DNA of 64,000 nt from Candidatus Altimarinota bacterium (GTDB lineage Bacteria > Patescibacteriota > Gracilibacteria > UBA1369 > LOWO2-01-FULL-3), in assembly GCA_023231115.1 (NCBI GenBank), contig JALNWA010000004.1, forward strand, positions 11,289 through 75,288, given 5' to 3'. The notes beneath the pieces are model-generated. The model was not told the DNA's origin. It saw only the letters and a program-made list of their open reading frames with translations, and did not search any database. Each line of letters opens with the position of its first letter. Position 1 is the stretch's first letter. The position numbers and the translations under genes are program-made. Shown in pieces: positions 51,110 through 59,418 of the stretch.

Positions 51110-52969
51110 ATGGAAAAAACCAAACCTACGAAAAGATGCATTTTAACAAATAGCTTACTGCCTGTATCCGCATTGCTTCTTTTCGCATTTGCTTATTATC
51201 TGAATTTCAACACAATTCCACAAATCAAAGACCTCGGAAACCAACAATTTTTAGAAATTTTTAATACTTACGGAGTTTATTTAGGAATTTTATTAGGATT
51301 TTTATCATTGATTTTGGGTTATATTTTTTTTGGATTAAAAAAATTATTTCATTTAAGTAAATTTTCGGTCGTAAATCCAATCATTCTCGCTTTGATTTAT
51401 GCGCCATGGTATGGGCTTGGATCAGCCTTGTCAGGAGAACCAAGATACACAGACCTAGCTCGTGTTGTCCTAGATGTTTTAGTTGAACCGATTATAAATG
51501 CTTCATTATTCATGATGTTCCTTGCTGGAATTTGGCTTATGATAATCATTCTTTTAATGATAGTGCAAAAATTCAGACCAAATAAATTCACAGCAAATTT
51601 TGGAATATTGCTTTTAGCAGTATCATTTTTCTCAACAGGTTGTTTGAGTAATATTGAAGACATTGCATGTATGATTTTGCCGGACAGCGATCATTGTTAT
51701 CAGGGATCGGCTATGCAAAGCGGAAATGCTGACGATTGCGAACGCATTAAAGGTACAAAATTTAAAGACACCGGCTCAAATCCTCCGAAAGATAAATGTT
51801 TTCTAAATATTGCAGAAAATACAGGAGACCTAAATGTTTGCAAACGAATTAAAGGCGGACTGATGAGCTATACTCAAGAAGAATGTTTCTTGAATGTTGC
51901 CATAAAATTTGAAGATCCAGCAGGTTGCAAAATGTTATCCGGCGCAAGCAAAAGCGATTGTCGCGCACAACTTGGGGATAAAATCGATTCATATGATGTA
52001 ATTGCAGTCGACAATCAAATTGATGAAATTAAAAAATATTTAAAAGATGGGTCAGATCCGGAGCTTGAAAAACAGCTCAAAGGCTTGGAAGAAAAAAGAA
52101 CAAACATGATTGACGTGCTTACAACAACCAAAAAAGCCGAATACGAAAGGCAATCAGACCCAATAAATAAGGACATTATTGGGGACTATGCCATCGGAGA
52201 ATTAGACAGCGAATCAAAAGAAAAATTAATTACACTAAATGAAAGACTCAAGGCGCAAGGCGTAAAAATGACGCAAGAACAACTTAATGCATTCAAAGAT
52301 TATTATAAATTTATAAGCGATCCCGACAATGATATCGAACAAATGGATGATTCAAAATTGGTGAAAGATCGTTGGAATGAAAAATTGGGAAATGTCATGG
52401 ACAAGTTTAAAATCTGGAAATCAGGGCCAAGCGATTCAGAAGCAAAACTCGATGAACAATTGCGTTTTTACGAACGAATGCTTGAGCGACAAGCATCTAT
52501 TAACGAAGGTTTATCCGAATTCGGTGAAGACGTAAAACGAAATATGGATATGGTAAATAATGCGATTGAAGATAAAGTAAAAGATGCGGTAAAAGACAAA
52601 ATCATTGAAACAATATTCGGCGAAATAACAGGAACAACAGTTGGAGCCACAACAACTGTAATCGGTGAAGCCATAGATGTTGTAAAAGGAGAAGCCAAAT
52701 CAAAAGAATTCCGCGGACTTGTTCGAGCATACAATCTTGGCATGCAGGAAGAATTGGGAAAATTTGGCGGAGACGTTGAAAAAGCGCATGCACAGGTCGT
52801 AAAAACATTACAAACAAATGCATACGAATACGAAGACACAAACACTTTTGCAAAATACGGAAACATTTTAGAAAACAAAGATTGCGACGGAACAAACCCA
52901 CACTGCGTAAACAAAGACGTATTTTGGAAAGCTATGAAAAAATCTTTTAAATACCAAAACAACAAATAA
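51110..52969 (+). CDS. multi-domain membrane protein with Cys-module and coiled-coil, function unknown
   Basis: A 619-residue protein. Four membrane helices lie in the first 190 residues, the last one ending LLLAVSFFSTGC, which reads like a lipobox inside the protein. A Cys-rich module (about 185-290) contains repeated units of the type SGNADDCERIKG, DKCFLNIAENTGDLNVCKRIKG and EECFLNVAIKFEDPAGCKMLSG, about 30-35 residues apart. The C-terminal half (300-619) is charged and helical, with coiled-coil-like heptads (NQIDEIKKYLK, LEKQLKGLEEKR). I know no function. Possibly a surface or envelope protein. Confidence 0.7.
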   Translation: MEKTKPTKRCILTNSLLPVSALLLFAFAYYLNFNTIPQIKDLGNQQFLEIFNTYGVYLGILLGFLSLILGYIFFGLKKLFHLSKFSVVNPIILALIYAPWYGLGSALSGEPRYTDLARVVLDVLVEPIINASLFMMFLAGIWLMIIILLMIVQKFRPNKFTANFGILLLAVSFFSTGCLSNIEDIACMILPDSDHCYQGSAMQSGNADDCERIKGTKFKDTGSNPPKDKCFLNIAENTGDLNVCKRIKGGLMSYTQEECFLNVAIKFEDPAGCKMLSGASKSDCRAQLGDKIDSYDVIAVDNQIDEIKKYLKDGSDPELEKQLKGLEEKRTNMIDVLTTTKKAEYERQSDPINKDIIGDYAIGELDSESKEKLITLNERLKAQGVKMTQEQLNAFKDYYKFISDPDNDIEQMDDSKLVKDRWNEKLGNVMDKFKIWKSGPSDSEAKLDEQLRFYERMLERQASINEGLSEFGEDVKRNMDMVNNAIEDKVKDAVKDKIIETIFGEITGTTVGATTTVIGEAIDVVKGEAKSKEFRGLVRAYNLGMQEELGKFGGDVEKAHAQVVKTLQTNAYEYEDTNTFAKYGNILENKDCDGTNPHCVNKDVFWKAMKKSFKYQNNK

Positions 52970-53009
52970 AGTATTATAATATACGCATTACCTCATAACT
53001 TTTATAACA

Positions 53010-53084
53010 ATGGGAAAAGGAGATAACAGAAACGCAAAAAATAAGAAAATAAAGAAGCCAAAACAGAAGAAAGATAAGAAATAA
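53010..53084 (+). CDS. tiny Lys-rich protein, possibly bTHX-like ribosomal protein
   Basis: A 24-residue protein beginning MGKGDNRNAK with 11 Lys in total. The MGKGD start equals the first residues of the small ribosomal protein bTHX (about 25-27 residues, MGKGDRRT...), but the rest differs (NKKIKKPKQKKDKK), so this is tentative. It has its own TATAAT (52975-52980) and a strong terminator, so it forms a complete transcription unit. Confidence 0.55.
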   Translation: MGKGDNRNAKNKKIKKPKQKKDKK

Positions 53085-53100
53085 ATTCTTCGACTTCAAA

Positions 53101-53129
53101 AAAACCGGCCATAACAGGTCGGTTTTTTT
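53101..53129. terminator. bidirectional intrinsic terminator
   Basis: AAAACCGGCC, six-nt loop, GGTCGGTTTT, then a seven-T run on the plus strand and a seven-base A run before it for the minus strand. Serves the tiny gene and the convergent gene at 53148. Confidence 0.9.
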
Positions 53130-53147
53130 ATGCAAAATAAAAATCCT

Positions 53148-53525
53148 CTACGCAATAAATCCGTAATATCCAAGAACTCCAGCTAATACCAAAGCAAAAA
53201 TTATTGCAATCCACCACATCTTCATTAAAAATTTTGTAGAGACAACCAACATTTTTGGAGCCAAAAGCAACAAAACTCCTTTGAGAAGAGAAGTCCATCC
53301 AAGAATTGTTACGATGACTGTCCAATCTTTCACCCAAATATTGTGAAAAGTTACAATTAAAAAACCTACAACCAAAGCCATAATTCCACCAAAATAAAGA
53401 AAACCGGGATTTTTAATAATATCGTCCACAGCTTTTTTAAAATATTTATAATTAAAAATCATACCAAGTCCTAAAACAGCAAGAACAACCGCAAAAATTC
53501 TCGCGATTAGTATGGACATTTCCAT
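53148..53525 (-). CDS. four-helix membrane protein, function unknown
   Basis: A 125-residue integral membrane protein with four helices (about 4-24, 41-62, 70-88, 100-122). LGMIFNYKYFKKAVDDIIKNPG and VGFLIVTFHNIWVKDWTVIVTILGWTSLLKGVLLLL are reminiscent of a family of small bacterial membrane proteins without a function. It is monocistronic. Confidence 0.75.
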   Translation of the reverse strand: MEMSILIARIFAVVLAVLGLGMIFNYKYFKKAVDDIIKNPGFLYFGGIMALVVGFLIVTFHNIWVKDWTVIVTILGWTSLLKGVLLLLAPKMLVVSTKFLMKMWWIAIIFALVLAGVLGYYGFIA

Positions 53526-53599
53526 AGGGATGAGGGGTTAAATAAATACCAACTTCAACTATAGAACCAAAAAAAAATATCGTCAAATTCTCAAAGCTT

Positions 53600-55360
53600 T
53601 TATTCAATAAAACCCTCCACCTGACAATTCCACAATCGGGAATATACGCCTTTTTTGAGCAACAATGAATCATGTGTCCCCTCTTCAACGATTTTTCCCT
53701 TGTCCAAGACCACAATTCGATCCATTATTCGCAAAGTCGAAAGCCTATGCGCAATGGCAATAACGCTTTTATTTACCATAAGTCTCGCCAATGCGGCCTG
53801 CACAAGCACTTCACTTTCACTATCAAGCGCACTTGTAGCCTCATCCAAAACCAACACCGGAGAAGATTTCAAAAATGCCCGAGCTATCGCAATTCTTTGC
53901 CTTTGCCCTCCGGATAATCTCACTCCACGCTCACCGACTTGCGTATTATATTGATCAGGAAAAGATCTAATAAACTCATGCGCCTGCGCTTTTTTCGCAG
54001 CTTCAACCACTGCATTATCCGACGCACGCAAATTTCCATATCTGATATTTTCCAAAATTGTTCTATGGAACAACGACACATCTTGCGGCACAAAAGCGAT
54101 CTGCTTGCGCAAACTATCGCGAGTAACATCTCGAACATCATGGCCGTCCATTGTAATTGCACCACCTCCGACATCATGATTTCGAAGTAATAAATCGGTT
54201 AATGTGGTTTTTCCGGCACCGCTTACTCCAACAATTCCAACCTTCTCTCCGGCCTTAACTTCCAAAGAAAAATTATTAAACAAAACTGTTTTTCCAAATT
54301 TGAAAGAAACATCATTAAAAAATATATGCCCTTTTGATTTTGCAAGTTTTTTTGCACCGGATTTATCAACAATAGAATACGGAATAACAAGCTCATTCAA
54401 GCCCTCTTCTATTTGACTATAATCATCAATCGCATCAGTCATCCTATGTCCGATAAAAAACAAAGACTGCGTCAAATTTACCGTCATTGAAATTATCAAA
54501 ACCAAACTTCCCAATGTCGCTTGAGAATTTTTCATCGCCAATATCGCAAAAGACAACATTCCAAAAACAAAAATCGCCAATAAAACACCGCTTATCAACA
54601 AAATAAATTCCGAAGCCATCCAACTTCTCAAATGTTTTTTTCTAAAATTTTCAATAAATTCACCAACAAAAGTTAATTCATATTTATGGCTGGCATTGGC
54701 ATGTACAGTGGCAATATTCGACACAGTATCAACCATTTTTCCTTTCATTTCAGAACCTGCTTTTGCAACTGCAAAAGAAAGAGGTTGTTTTTTCTTAACA
54801 AGAAAAAAGTTGAAAGACAAAAAAACAATTATCCAAATCGCAAACAAAACACCAAGCGTTTTATCAATTGAAAAAACGATAACCACGTCAATAATCAACC
54901 CTATCAACAAAGGGTAAAACTGCCAAAGAATATTGGCGAACATATTATGAACTCCTCTCGTGGCATTCCCGATTTTGTTCACCAAAGAACCGGCAAATTT
55001 ACTATTAAAATATGATCGACTATGTTCAATAAGATATTTAAATAATTCTGAAGAAACAGTTTTTTCACTCTCGGTGACAAGACGCATTCCGGAAAAACCG
55101 CTAACCCTCCAAACACTTTCAGTAAGAAAATATAATAATGGAAAAACGATAACCCAAAACCACAAAGAACTTAAAGAACTTGCATCAAATCCGGAAGAAA
55201 CCGCATTTGTAGCGGAATCCGTAAGCTCTCTCAAAACAAGCAAAAAAGCCCCATCCAATAATTGAGCCCCCGTAACTGCAAACATGGCAATAATAGCCCA
55301 TTTACGGCTTCTTTTTGCGACAAACCACATAAATGAAACTGGTTTTTTTGGAATATTCAT
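53600..55360 (-). CDS. ABC exporter, fused membrane and ATPase domains (MsbA/MDR type)
   Basis: A 586-residue half-transporter. Six helices in 20-300, with the first (AIIAMFAVTGAQLLDGAFLLVL) close to the start; then the ATPase domain: Walker A GVSGAGKTTL at about 378-387, signature RLSGGQRQRIAIARAFL, Walker B VLVLDEATSALD, and H-loop IAIAHRLSTLR. The dimer exports lipid, drug or peptide. The start at 55360 follows a -10 TATAGT by 6 nt, so it is a leaderless transcript; the open frame further upstream is not part of the family. Confidence 0.95.
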   Translation of the reverse strand: MNIPKKPVSFMWFVAKRSRKWAIIAMFAVTGAQLLDGAFLLVLRELTDSATNAVSSGFDASSLSSLWFWVIVFPLLYFLTESVWRVSGFSGMRLVTESEKTVSSELFKYLIEHSRSYFNSKFAGSLVNKIGNATRGVHNMFANILWQFYPLLIGLIIDVVIVFSIDKTLGVLFAIWIIVFLSFNFFLVKKKQPLSFAVAKAGSEMKGKMVDTVSNIATVHANASHKYELTFVGEFIENFRKKHLRSWMASEFILLISGVLLAIFVFGMLSFAILAMKNSQATLGSLVLIISMTVNLTQSLFFIGHRMTDAIDDYSQIEEGLNELVIPYSIVDKSGAKKLAKSKGHIFFNDVSFKFGKTVLFNNFSLEVKAGEKVGIVGVSGAGKTTLTDLLLRNHDVGGGAITMDGHDVRDVTRDSLRKQIAFVPQDVSLFHRTILENIRYGNLRASDNAVVEAAKKAQAHEFIRSFPDQYNTQVGERGVRLSGGQRQRIAIARAFLKSSPVLVLDEATSALDSESEVLVQAALARLMVNKSVIAIAHRLSTLRIMDRIVVLDKGKIVEEGTHDSLLLKKGVYSRLWNCQVEGFIE

Positions 55361-55366
55361 GGGACG

Positions 55367-55372
55367 ACTATA
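55367..55372 (-). promoter_or_regulatory. -10 box TATAGT, leaderless promoter of the ABC exporter
   Basis: TATAGT, six bases (CGTCCC), ATG on the minus strand. Confidence 0.55.
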
Positions 55373-55530
55373 ACACAAAATTCCGCTGAAGGCAAATCGC
55401 ATCGCCACCAGCCACTGCCGACACATTTATTTGGCTTATTAAAGAGAAAAATTCCACTTCCCCCAACCCCACCCTTTGGACTGCCACAATTCAAGTGATA
55501 GCCTTCACTCCAATAATTAATAACAAACAA

Positions 55531-56622
55531 ATGCCAACAAATACAATTCCAGAAAAGACAGATACAGAACCCTTATTACCTGAAACACTCGCAAGGCCGG
55601 AACAATCAGATGTAGAAACACAAACAGCGACAATGCACGACAATTTAGTTCTGGCAGAATTAGGTTTACCAGAAGATTTCCTACCATACATAAGAAAAAT
55701 TACATCAAGCCCAAGAACACGAATCCAAGTCTCACCGGATCAAGCGGAAGCAGTAAGCATAACGGATCACACACTCCTTGGAAATAAAGTAACAACAGCA
55801 GGACTTGTAGATCTTTGCTGGGAATCAATGATTGTTGACCCTATCGCCTCTTCTGTTTGCGTTCAAGGAGAAGGAAACGCACGACAAGCAAAAGCACTTT
55901 TATGGGCATACGCTCGTTTATTAAAAACACCAACAATTCCCCGAGTTTGCGCCGTTGGAGAAAGACATTTTCCAAAGACAACATTAACTCCAATCACAGA
56001 ATCAGGAGTTGTAATAGAAGATCAACTTCCGGGAACAGCACCGCTGGAAGCCAAACTTCAAGATGCGTCGGAAGCAATCAAATATGCCAACATTTTTGAT
56101 ATGGTACTAGATACAAAAATGTTACTTGAAGGCGATATAGATGGATGCACAAATGAAGTAAAAAAAATACGAGCAGAATTAGACAAAAAAGATCCAACAA
56201 TAGAATTACGCGTAATATGTTCAACAGGGATGTTAAGAGAAATAGGAGGACTTACAAACTTTGGAGGAAATCCCGACAAATTTGTAGAGATGGCTTGTAA
56301 GGTAATCAACAACGCCGCAGAAGGGAGGGGAAAAAGATCAATAACAATGAAAACGGAAACAGGCTTCATTGCAAAACCAAATGACCCAAAAGGAGGAAAG
56401 TTTGGTGCAACAATGAAAGACGCAACACTAATGAGCAGAACTCTTTCTCCTCACGTTGGAATAAAATTATCCGGAGGAGTAAGCCTAAATAATGCACAAG
56501 AAATAATGAAAGCGGCAAAAACATATGCACCAACCAGAACACTTTATATCGGTGCAAGCGGACTTATTGGAGGTTTTGGAAAAGCATTATTACAAAGACA
56601 ACAAGACCAAGGTGCATATTAA
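55531..56622 (+). CDS. DeoC-family (deoxyribose-phosphate aldolase-like) aldolase
   Basis: A 363-residue class I aldolase of the DeoC/LacD type. Motifs in order: ITDHTLLGNKVTTAGLVDLC, CVQGEGNARQAK, IFDMVLDTKMLLEGDI (acidic Asp), LRVICSTGML, ITMKTETGF (Schiff-base lysine region) and VGIKLSGGVSLNN (second lysine). These match DeoC catalytic positions. The protein is longer than DeoC (about 220-260): a 70-residue N-terminal extension and a loop segment are extra. The N-terminal ATG at 55531 was preferred over GTG 55495 upstream. Substrate probably deoxyribose-5-phosphate or a similar sugar phosphate. Confidence 0.8.
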   Translation: MPTNTIPEKTDTEPLLPETLARPEQSDVETQTATMHDNLVLAELGLPEDFLPYIRKITSSPRTRIQVSPDQAEAVSITDHTLLGNKVTTAGLVDLCWESMIVDPIASSVCVQGEGNARQAKALLWAYARLLKTPTIPRVCAVGERHFPKTTLTPITESGVVIEDQLPGTAPLEAKLQDASEAIKYANIFDMVLDTKMLLEGDIDGCTNEVKKIRAELDKKDPTIELRVICSTGMLREIGGLTNFGGNPDKFVEMACKVINNAAEGRGKRSITMKTETGFIAKPNDPKGGKFGATMKDATLMSRTLSPHVGIKLSGGVSLNNAQEIMKAAKTYAPTRTLYIGASGLIGGFGKALLQRQQDQGAY

Positions 56623-56679
56623 GCTCTCTTGACTTTCTTCTTGCCGGCATCTAATGTCTAATCTTAAAAAGATACTTTT

Positions 56680-57444
56680 ATGCTAAACAAAACGGATTTA
56701 CTAAAGGAACTCGGATTGTCTGACAAGGAAGTGACAGTATTTACTGCCTCCCTGCAACATGGACAACAAACATCAAACGTAATTGCAAAAAAAACAAATC
56801 TGGCAAGAAGCACAGTAGGTTTCATATTTGAAGAATTAATAAAAAAAGGATTTGCATCAAAACAAACAAAAAATAATTCCACTTTTTATTCTGCAATAAA
56901 TCCGAAACATTTGGAACATTTAGTCTTGGACAAAATCGGAAATGCAAAAAAACTTTACTCGGATTTCAAAGAGACACTACCCTTTTTACTTAGCCTACAA
57001 AACAAATTCAGCTCAGTACCAAAAGTAAGATATTTCGAAGGAGTCGAAGGACTTTGCAGAATGTTAGATGATTTTTGCGAAAAAGATCAAACCGTTTTGT
57101 ACATTTCTGGCCACAATATGATGCACCCGAAAATAAGAAAATATACATACGAAACATATTTACCTATTTCTAATAAACACATAAACAAAAATAAAATAAT
57201 TTTAAATGATGGAAAACTTTCGAGAGAATATTCAAAAATTGCAAAAAAAGCATACGACGAATTTATATTTGTAGACGACAAAAAATGCAGGTTCACACTA
57301 ACGACGGCAATCTACGGAAACAAAGTGGCATTCTGGTCATATGACCCTTCAGACATGTCCGGAGTAATAATAGAAAATCATCTAATCGCCGACAACATGA
57401 GAAACATTTTCGGTGTCCTTAAAACTTCCTTTCTCAGAAATTGA
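56680..57444 (+). CDS. TrmB-like transcriptional regulator
   Basis: A 254-residue regulator. The N-terminal winged helix (3-75) is of the TrmB type: LKELGLSDKEVTVFTASLQHGQQTSNVIAKKTNLARSTV. A coiled segment and a ligand or dimer domain follow (100-250), with VRYFEGVEGLCRMLDDFCE and YISGHNMMHP. TrmB-type regulators control sugar transport in archaea, and related proteins are common in candidate-phyla bacteria. It lies downstream of the deoC-like gene, a plausible target. The gene's end overlaps the convergent gene by 63 bp. Confidence 0.85.
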   Translation: MLNKTDLLKELGLSDKEVTVFTASLQHGQQTSNVIAKKTNLARSTVGFIFEELIKKGFASKQTKNNSTFYSAINPKHLEHLVLDKIGNAKKLYSDFKETLPFLLSLQNKFSSVPKVRYFEGVEGLCRMLDDFCEKDQTVLYISGHNMMHPKIRKYTYETYLPISNKHINKNKIILNDGKLSREYSKIAKKAYDEFIFVDDKKCRFTLTTAIYGNKVAFWSYDPSDMSGVIIENHLIADNMRNIFGVLKTSFLRN

Positions 57445-59283
57445 ATCAGGCCCCACAGGTAATATTCCCATCAAGTGATCACGAAAATCCTTTTCAAAAC
57501 CAAGCAAAATAATACAAAGATGCTGTAAGGCAGTTGAACTATCGCATATTTCTTCGGTATACTCCCCCCCATTTTTTCGCAAAAGATCCTCCGTTTTTTC
57601 TTCCACAAATTCTTGAAAAAATTTAAGATGGGCAAAGGGTCCGCCTAAAGCACATTTCGGCTTATTGCTTCCTTTCCTTTTCTCATCCAAATAAGGCAAA
57701 ACCACACGACGCAAAACAAGATTCCTCGACTGCAAAGAAATCGGACAATAATTATCCCAATCCATTACTTCAATTCTTCTCCTTAAAAGCTCCAAATTAT
57801 CGCCAAAATCCCCATCCAATTTAAGAACCTTCGCAATTTGCCTAAGAGGCTTCATAAGCTTAAATTTTTGTTCCTCCGGCTCAACCATTCCCTCTCCAGC
57901 AAACCTAGGATTATCAAGTTCTTCAAAATAAAATTCCTCTGCAAAATCCATCATATCAATCCACCATGGATCATAAAGAAGTTCCTTTCGTTCAGGATCA
58001 AAAAGCACATACAAATCTGAAATCATCAATAAAACTTCAGTCATAATCTTTCTCTCATATTTATTTGCCAAATGACAAACAACGCCGCCAAAATATAATC
58101 CCTCAAAAAGCCATCTAAGCCTTTCTTTTGGCCCAGCTCCAGATTCCCTAAAAAACACCGGCATAAGATCTTCAATAACAACTCTAAGCTGTGGAGAAAG
58201 CTTTAAAGTATCCTCAAGTTCAGCACATTTTTCACCCACTCTTTTTTCAAAATCCCCACCATCACTATTCCCAATTTTATTTTTTGCTACAACAATTTCA
58301 CCAAGCTCGACAGACCAAGTACATTTTTTCACAAGAAAAGCAGTAGTCAAATAGACCGCTTTAGGATCAGAAAAATCAAGTTTATCAGACCCCCCCTCAA
58401 GCCCCAACAAAGTTGCAAAATATTTTCTTAAACGATCTTCTCCTCCACGTTCCAAAACTTCAATAACAGATTTATAAACATGCGAAATATTCGCAGAAAC
58501 AGCCAAAGAACCTGTTTGTTCCGGAGTATTTCCAGCAGACGCCAATCCATACGGCGAAGGATATTTATCAGGAAAAATTCTTGGAGCATCCACTTTTCCA
58601 ACTTCAATTTTTCCTCTCCAATCAGCGCATCCAAGCCTCTCACCATATTTTTCTTTTAAATATTTTACAACTTGCGCGCTTCTTTCTTCACTTCTTCCAT
58701 GCGCAATTTTCGTACCGTCATTCGACAAAATAAAAGCCAAATGTAAAACTTCATATTCCATCAAAGAATATGCCTCTTCAATTTTTTCCGCAGGCACATC
58801 GGAAAATTTTGCATACTGTAAATTTTCGCCCTTTGCACTTGGCGGAACAATTTTCCAAATTTTTTCCTGAATAAAATTATCTTCTCTTAAAATTTTTCCA
58901 ATTTCATGAGTCAAAAAATCAAAATTTTCTCTGTTCCCTTTTACAATAGAAGAGGCACGAGTCACCCCAACATCTCCACCTTGACTCATTGCAACACCTT
59001 TAAGCCTAACCTCCATTTCCTCAAGTGCAAGGTCAAAAGCCGCTTTATCCACACCACTACGCCCCAAATTTTGAACATCAAAAATAACCAAATCACCGCC
59101 ATCTTTCAAACAATCTACATATCTCAAAAGATCTATTGAAATCATAAGCCTCTCCCCCGCCTGAGATGAAGAAATTCCACCGCTTAAACCAACAATAAAA
59201 TATTTCCTATTTTTAGAAATTTTTTCAGCACCGGAATCAATTCCGGAAATATCGTCTTTATCTGAGCAATCAGGCCTTCCCAT
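57382..59283 (-). CDS. large orphan protein, function unknown
   Basis: A 633-residue protein, soluble, without a recognisable domain. Short glycine-containing pieces near the start (YFIVGLSGGISSSQAGERL) look like a nucleotide-binding loop or nucleoside kinase-like motif, but nothing else confirms it. Two Cys or His motifs are not obvious. Its last 63 bp overlap the convergent TrmB gene, which is long for this compact genome, so one of the two ends may be misplaced; both reading frames are convincing by length and codon content. Confidence 0.7.
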   Translation of the reverse strand: MGRPDCSDKDDISGIDSGAEKISKNRKYFIVGLSGGISSSQAGERLMISIDLLRYVDCLKDGGDLVIFDVQNLGRSGVDKAAFDLALEEMEVRLKGVAMSQGGDVGVTRASSIVKGNRENFDFLTHEIGKILREDNFIQEKIWKIVPPSAKGENLQYAKFSDVPAEKIEEAYSLMEYEVLHLAFILSNDGTKIAHGRSEERSAQVVKYLKEKYGERLGCADWRGKIEVGKVDAPRIFPDKYPSPYGLASAGNTPEQTGSLAVSANISHVYKSVIEVLERGGEDRLRKYFATLLGLEGGSDKLDFSDPKAVYLTTAFLVKKCTWSVELGEIVVAKNKIGNSDGGDFEKRVGEKCAELEDTLKLSPQLRVVIEDLMPVFFRESGAGPKERLRWLFEGLYFGGVVCHLANKYERKIMTEVLLMISDLYVLFDPERKELLYDPWWIDMMDFAEEFYFEELDNPRFAGEGMVEPEEQKFKLMKPLRQIAKVLKLDGDFGDNLELLRRRIEVMDWDNYCPISLQSRNLVLRRVVLPYLDEKRKGSNKPKCALGGPFAHLKFFQEFVEEKTEDLLRKNGGEYTEEICDSSTALQHLCIILLGFEKDFRDHLMGILPVGPDSISEKGSFKDTENVSHVVGD

Positions 59284-59418
59284 ATCAATTTGTTTAGCAA
59301 AGACGACATTTTACCATAAAAACGAAAATAATCAAGCGCTCCACGATCACTTTCAACGAAAACCCTATTCTGATATAATTCCACTCGAAAATTATTCGAC
59401 AAATAACAAAAAAATTAA

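Noticed and set aside
55361..55530. Start codons upstream for the ABC exporter and deoC-like genes
   Set aside because: The extensions are low in family likeness; the exporter has a leaderless promoter at 55367.
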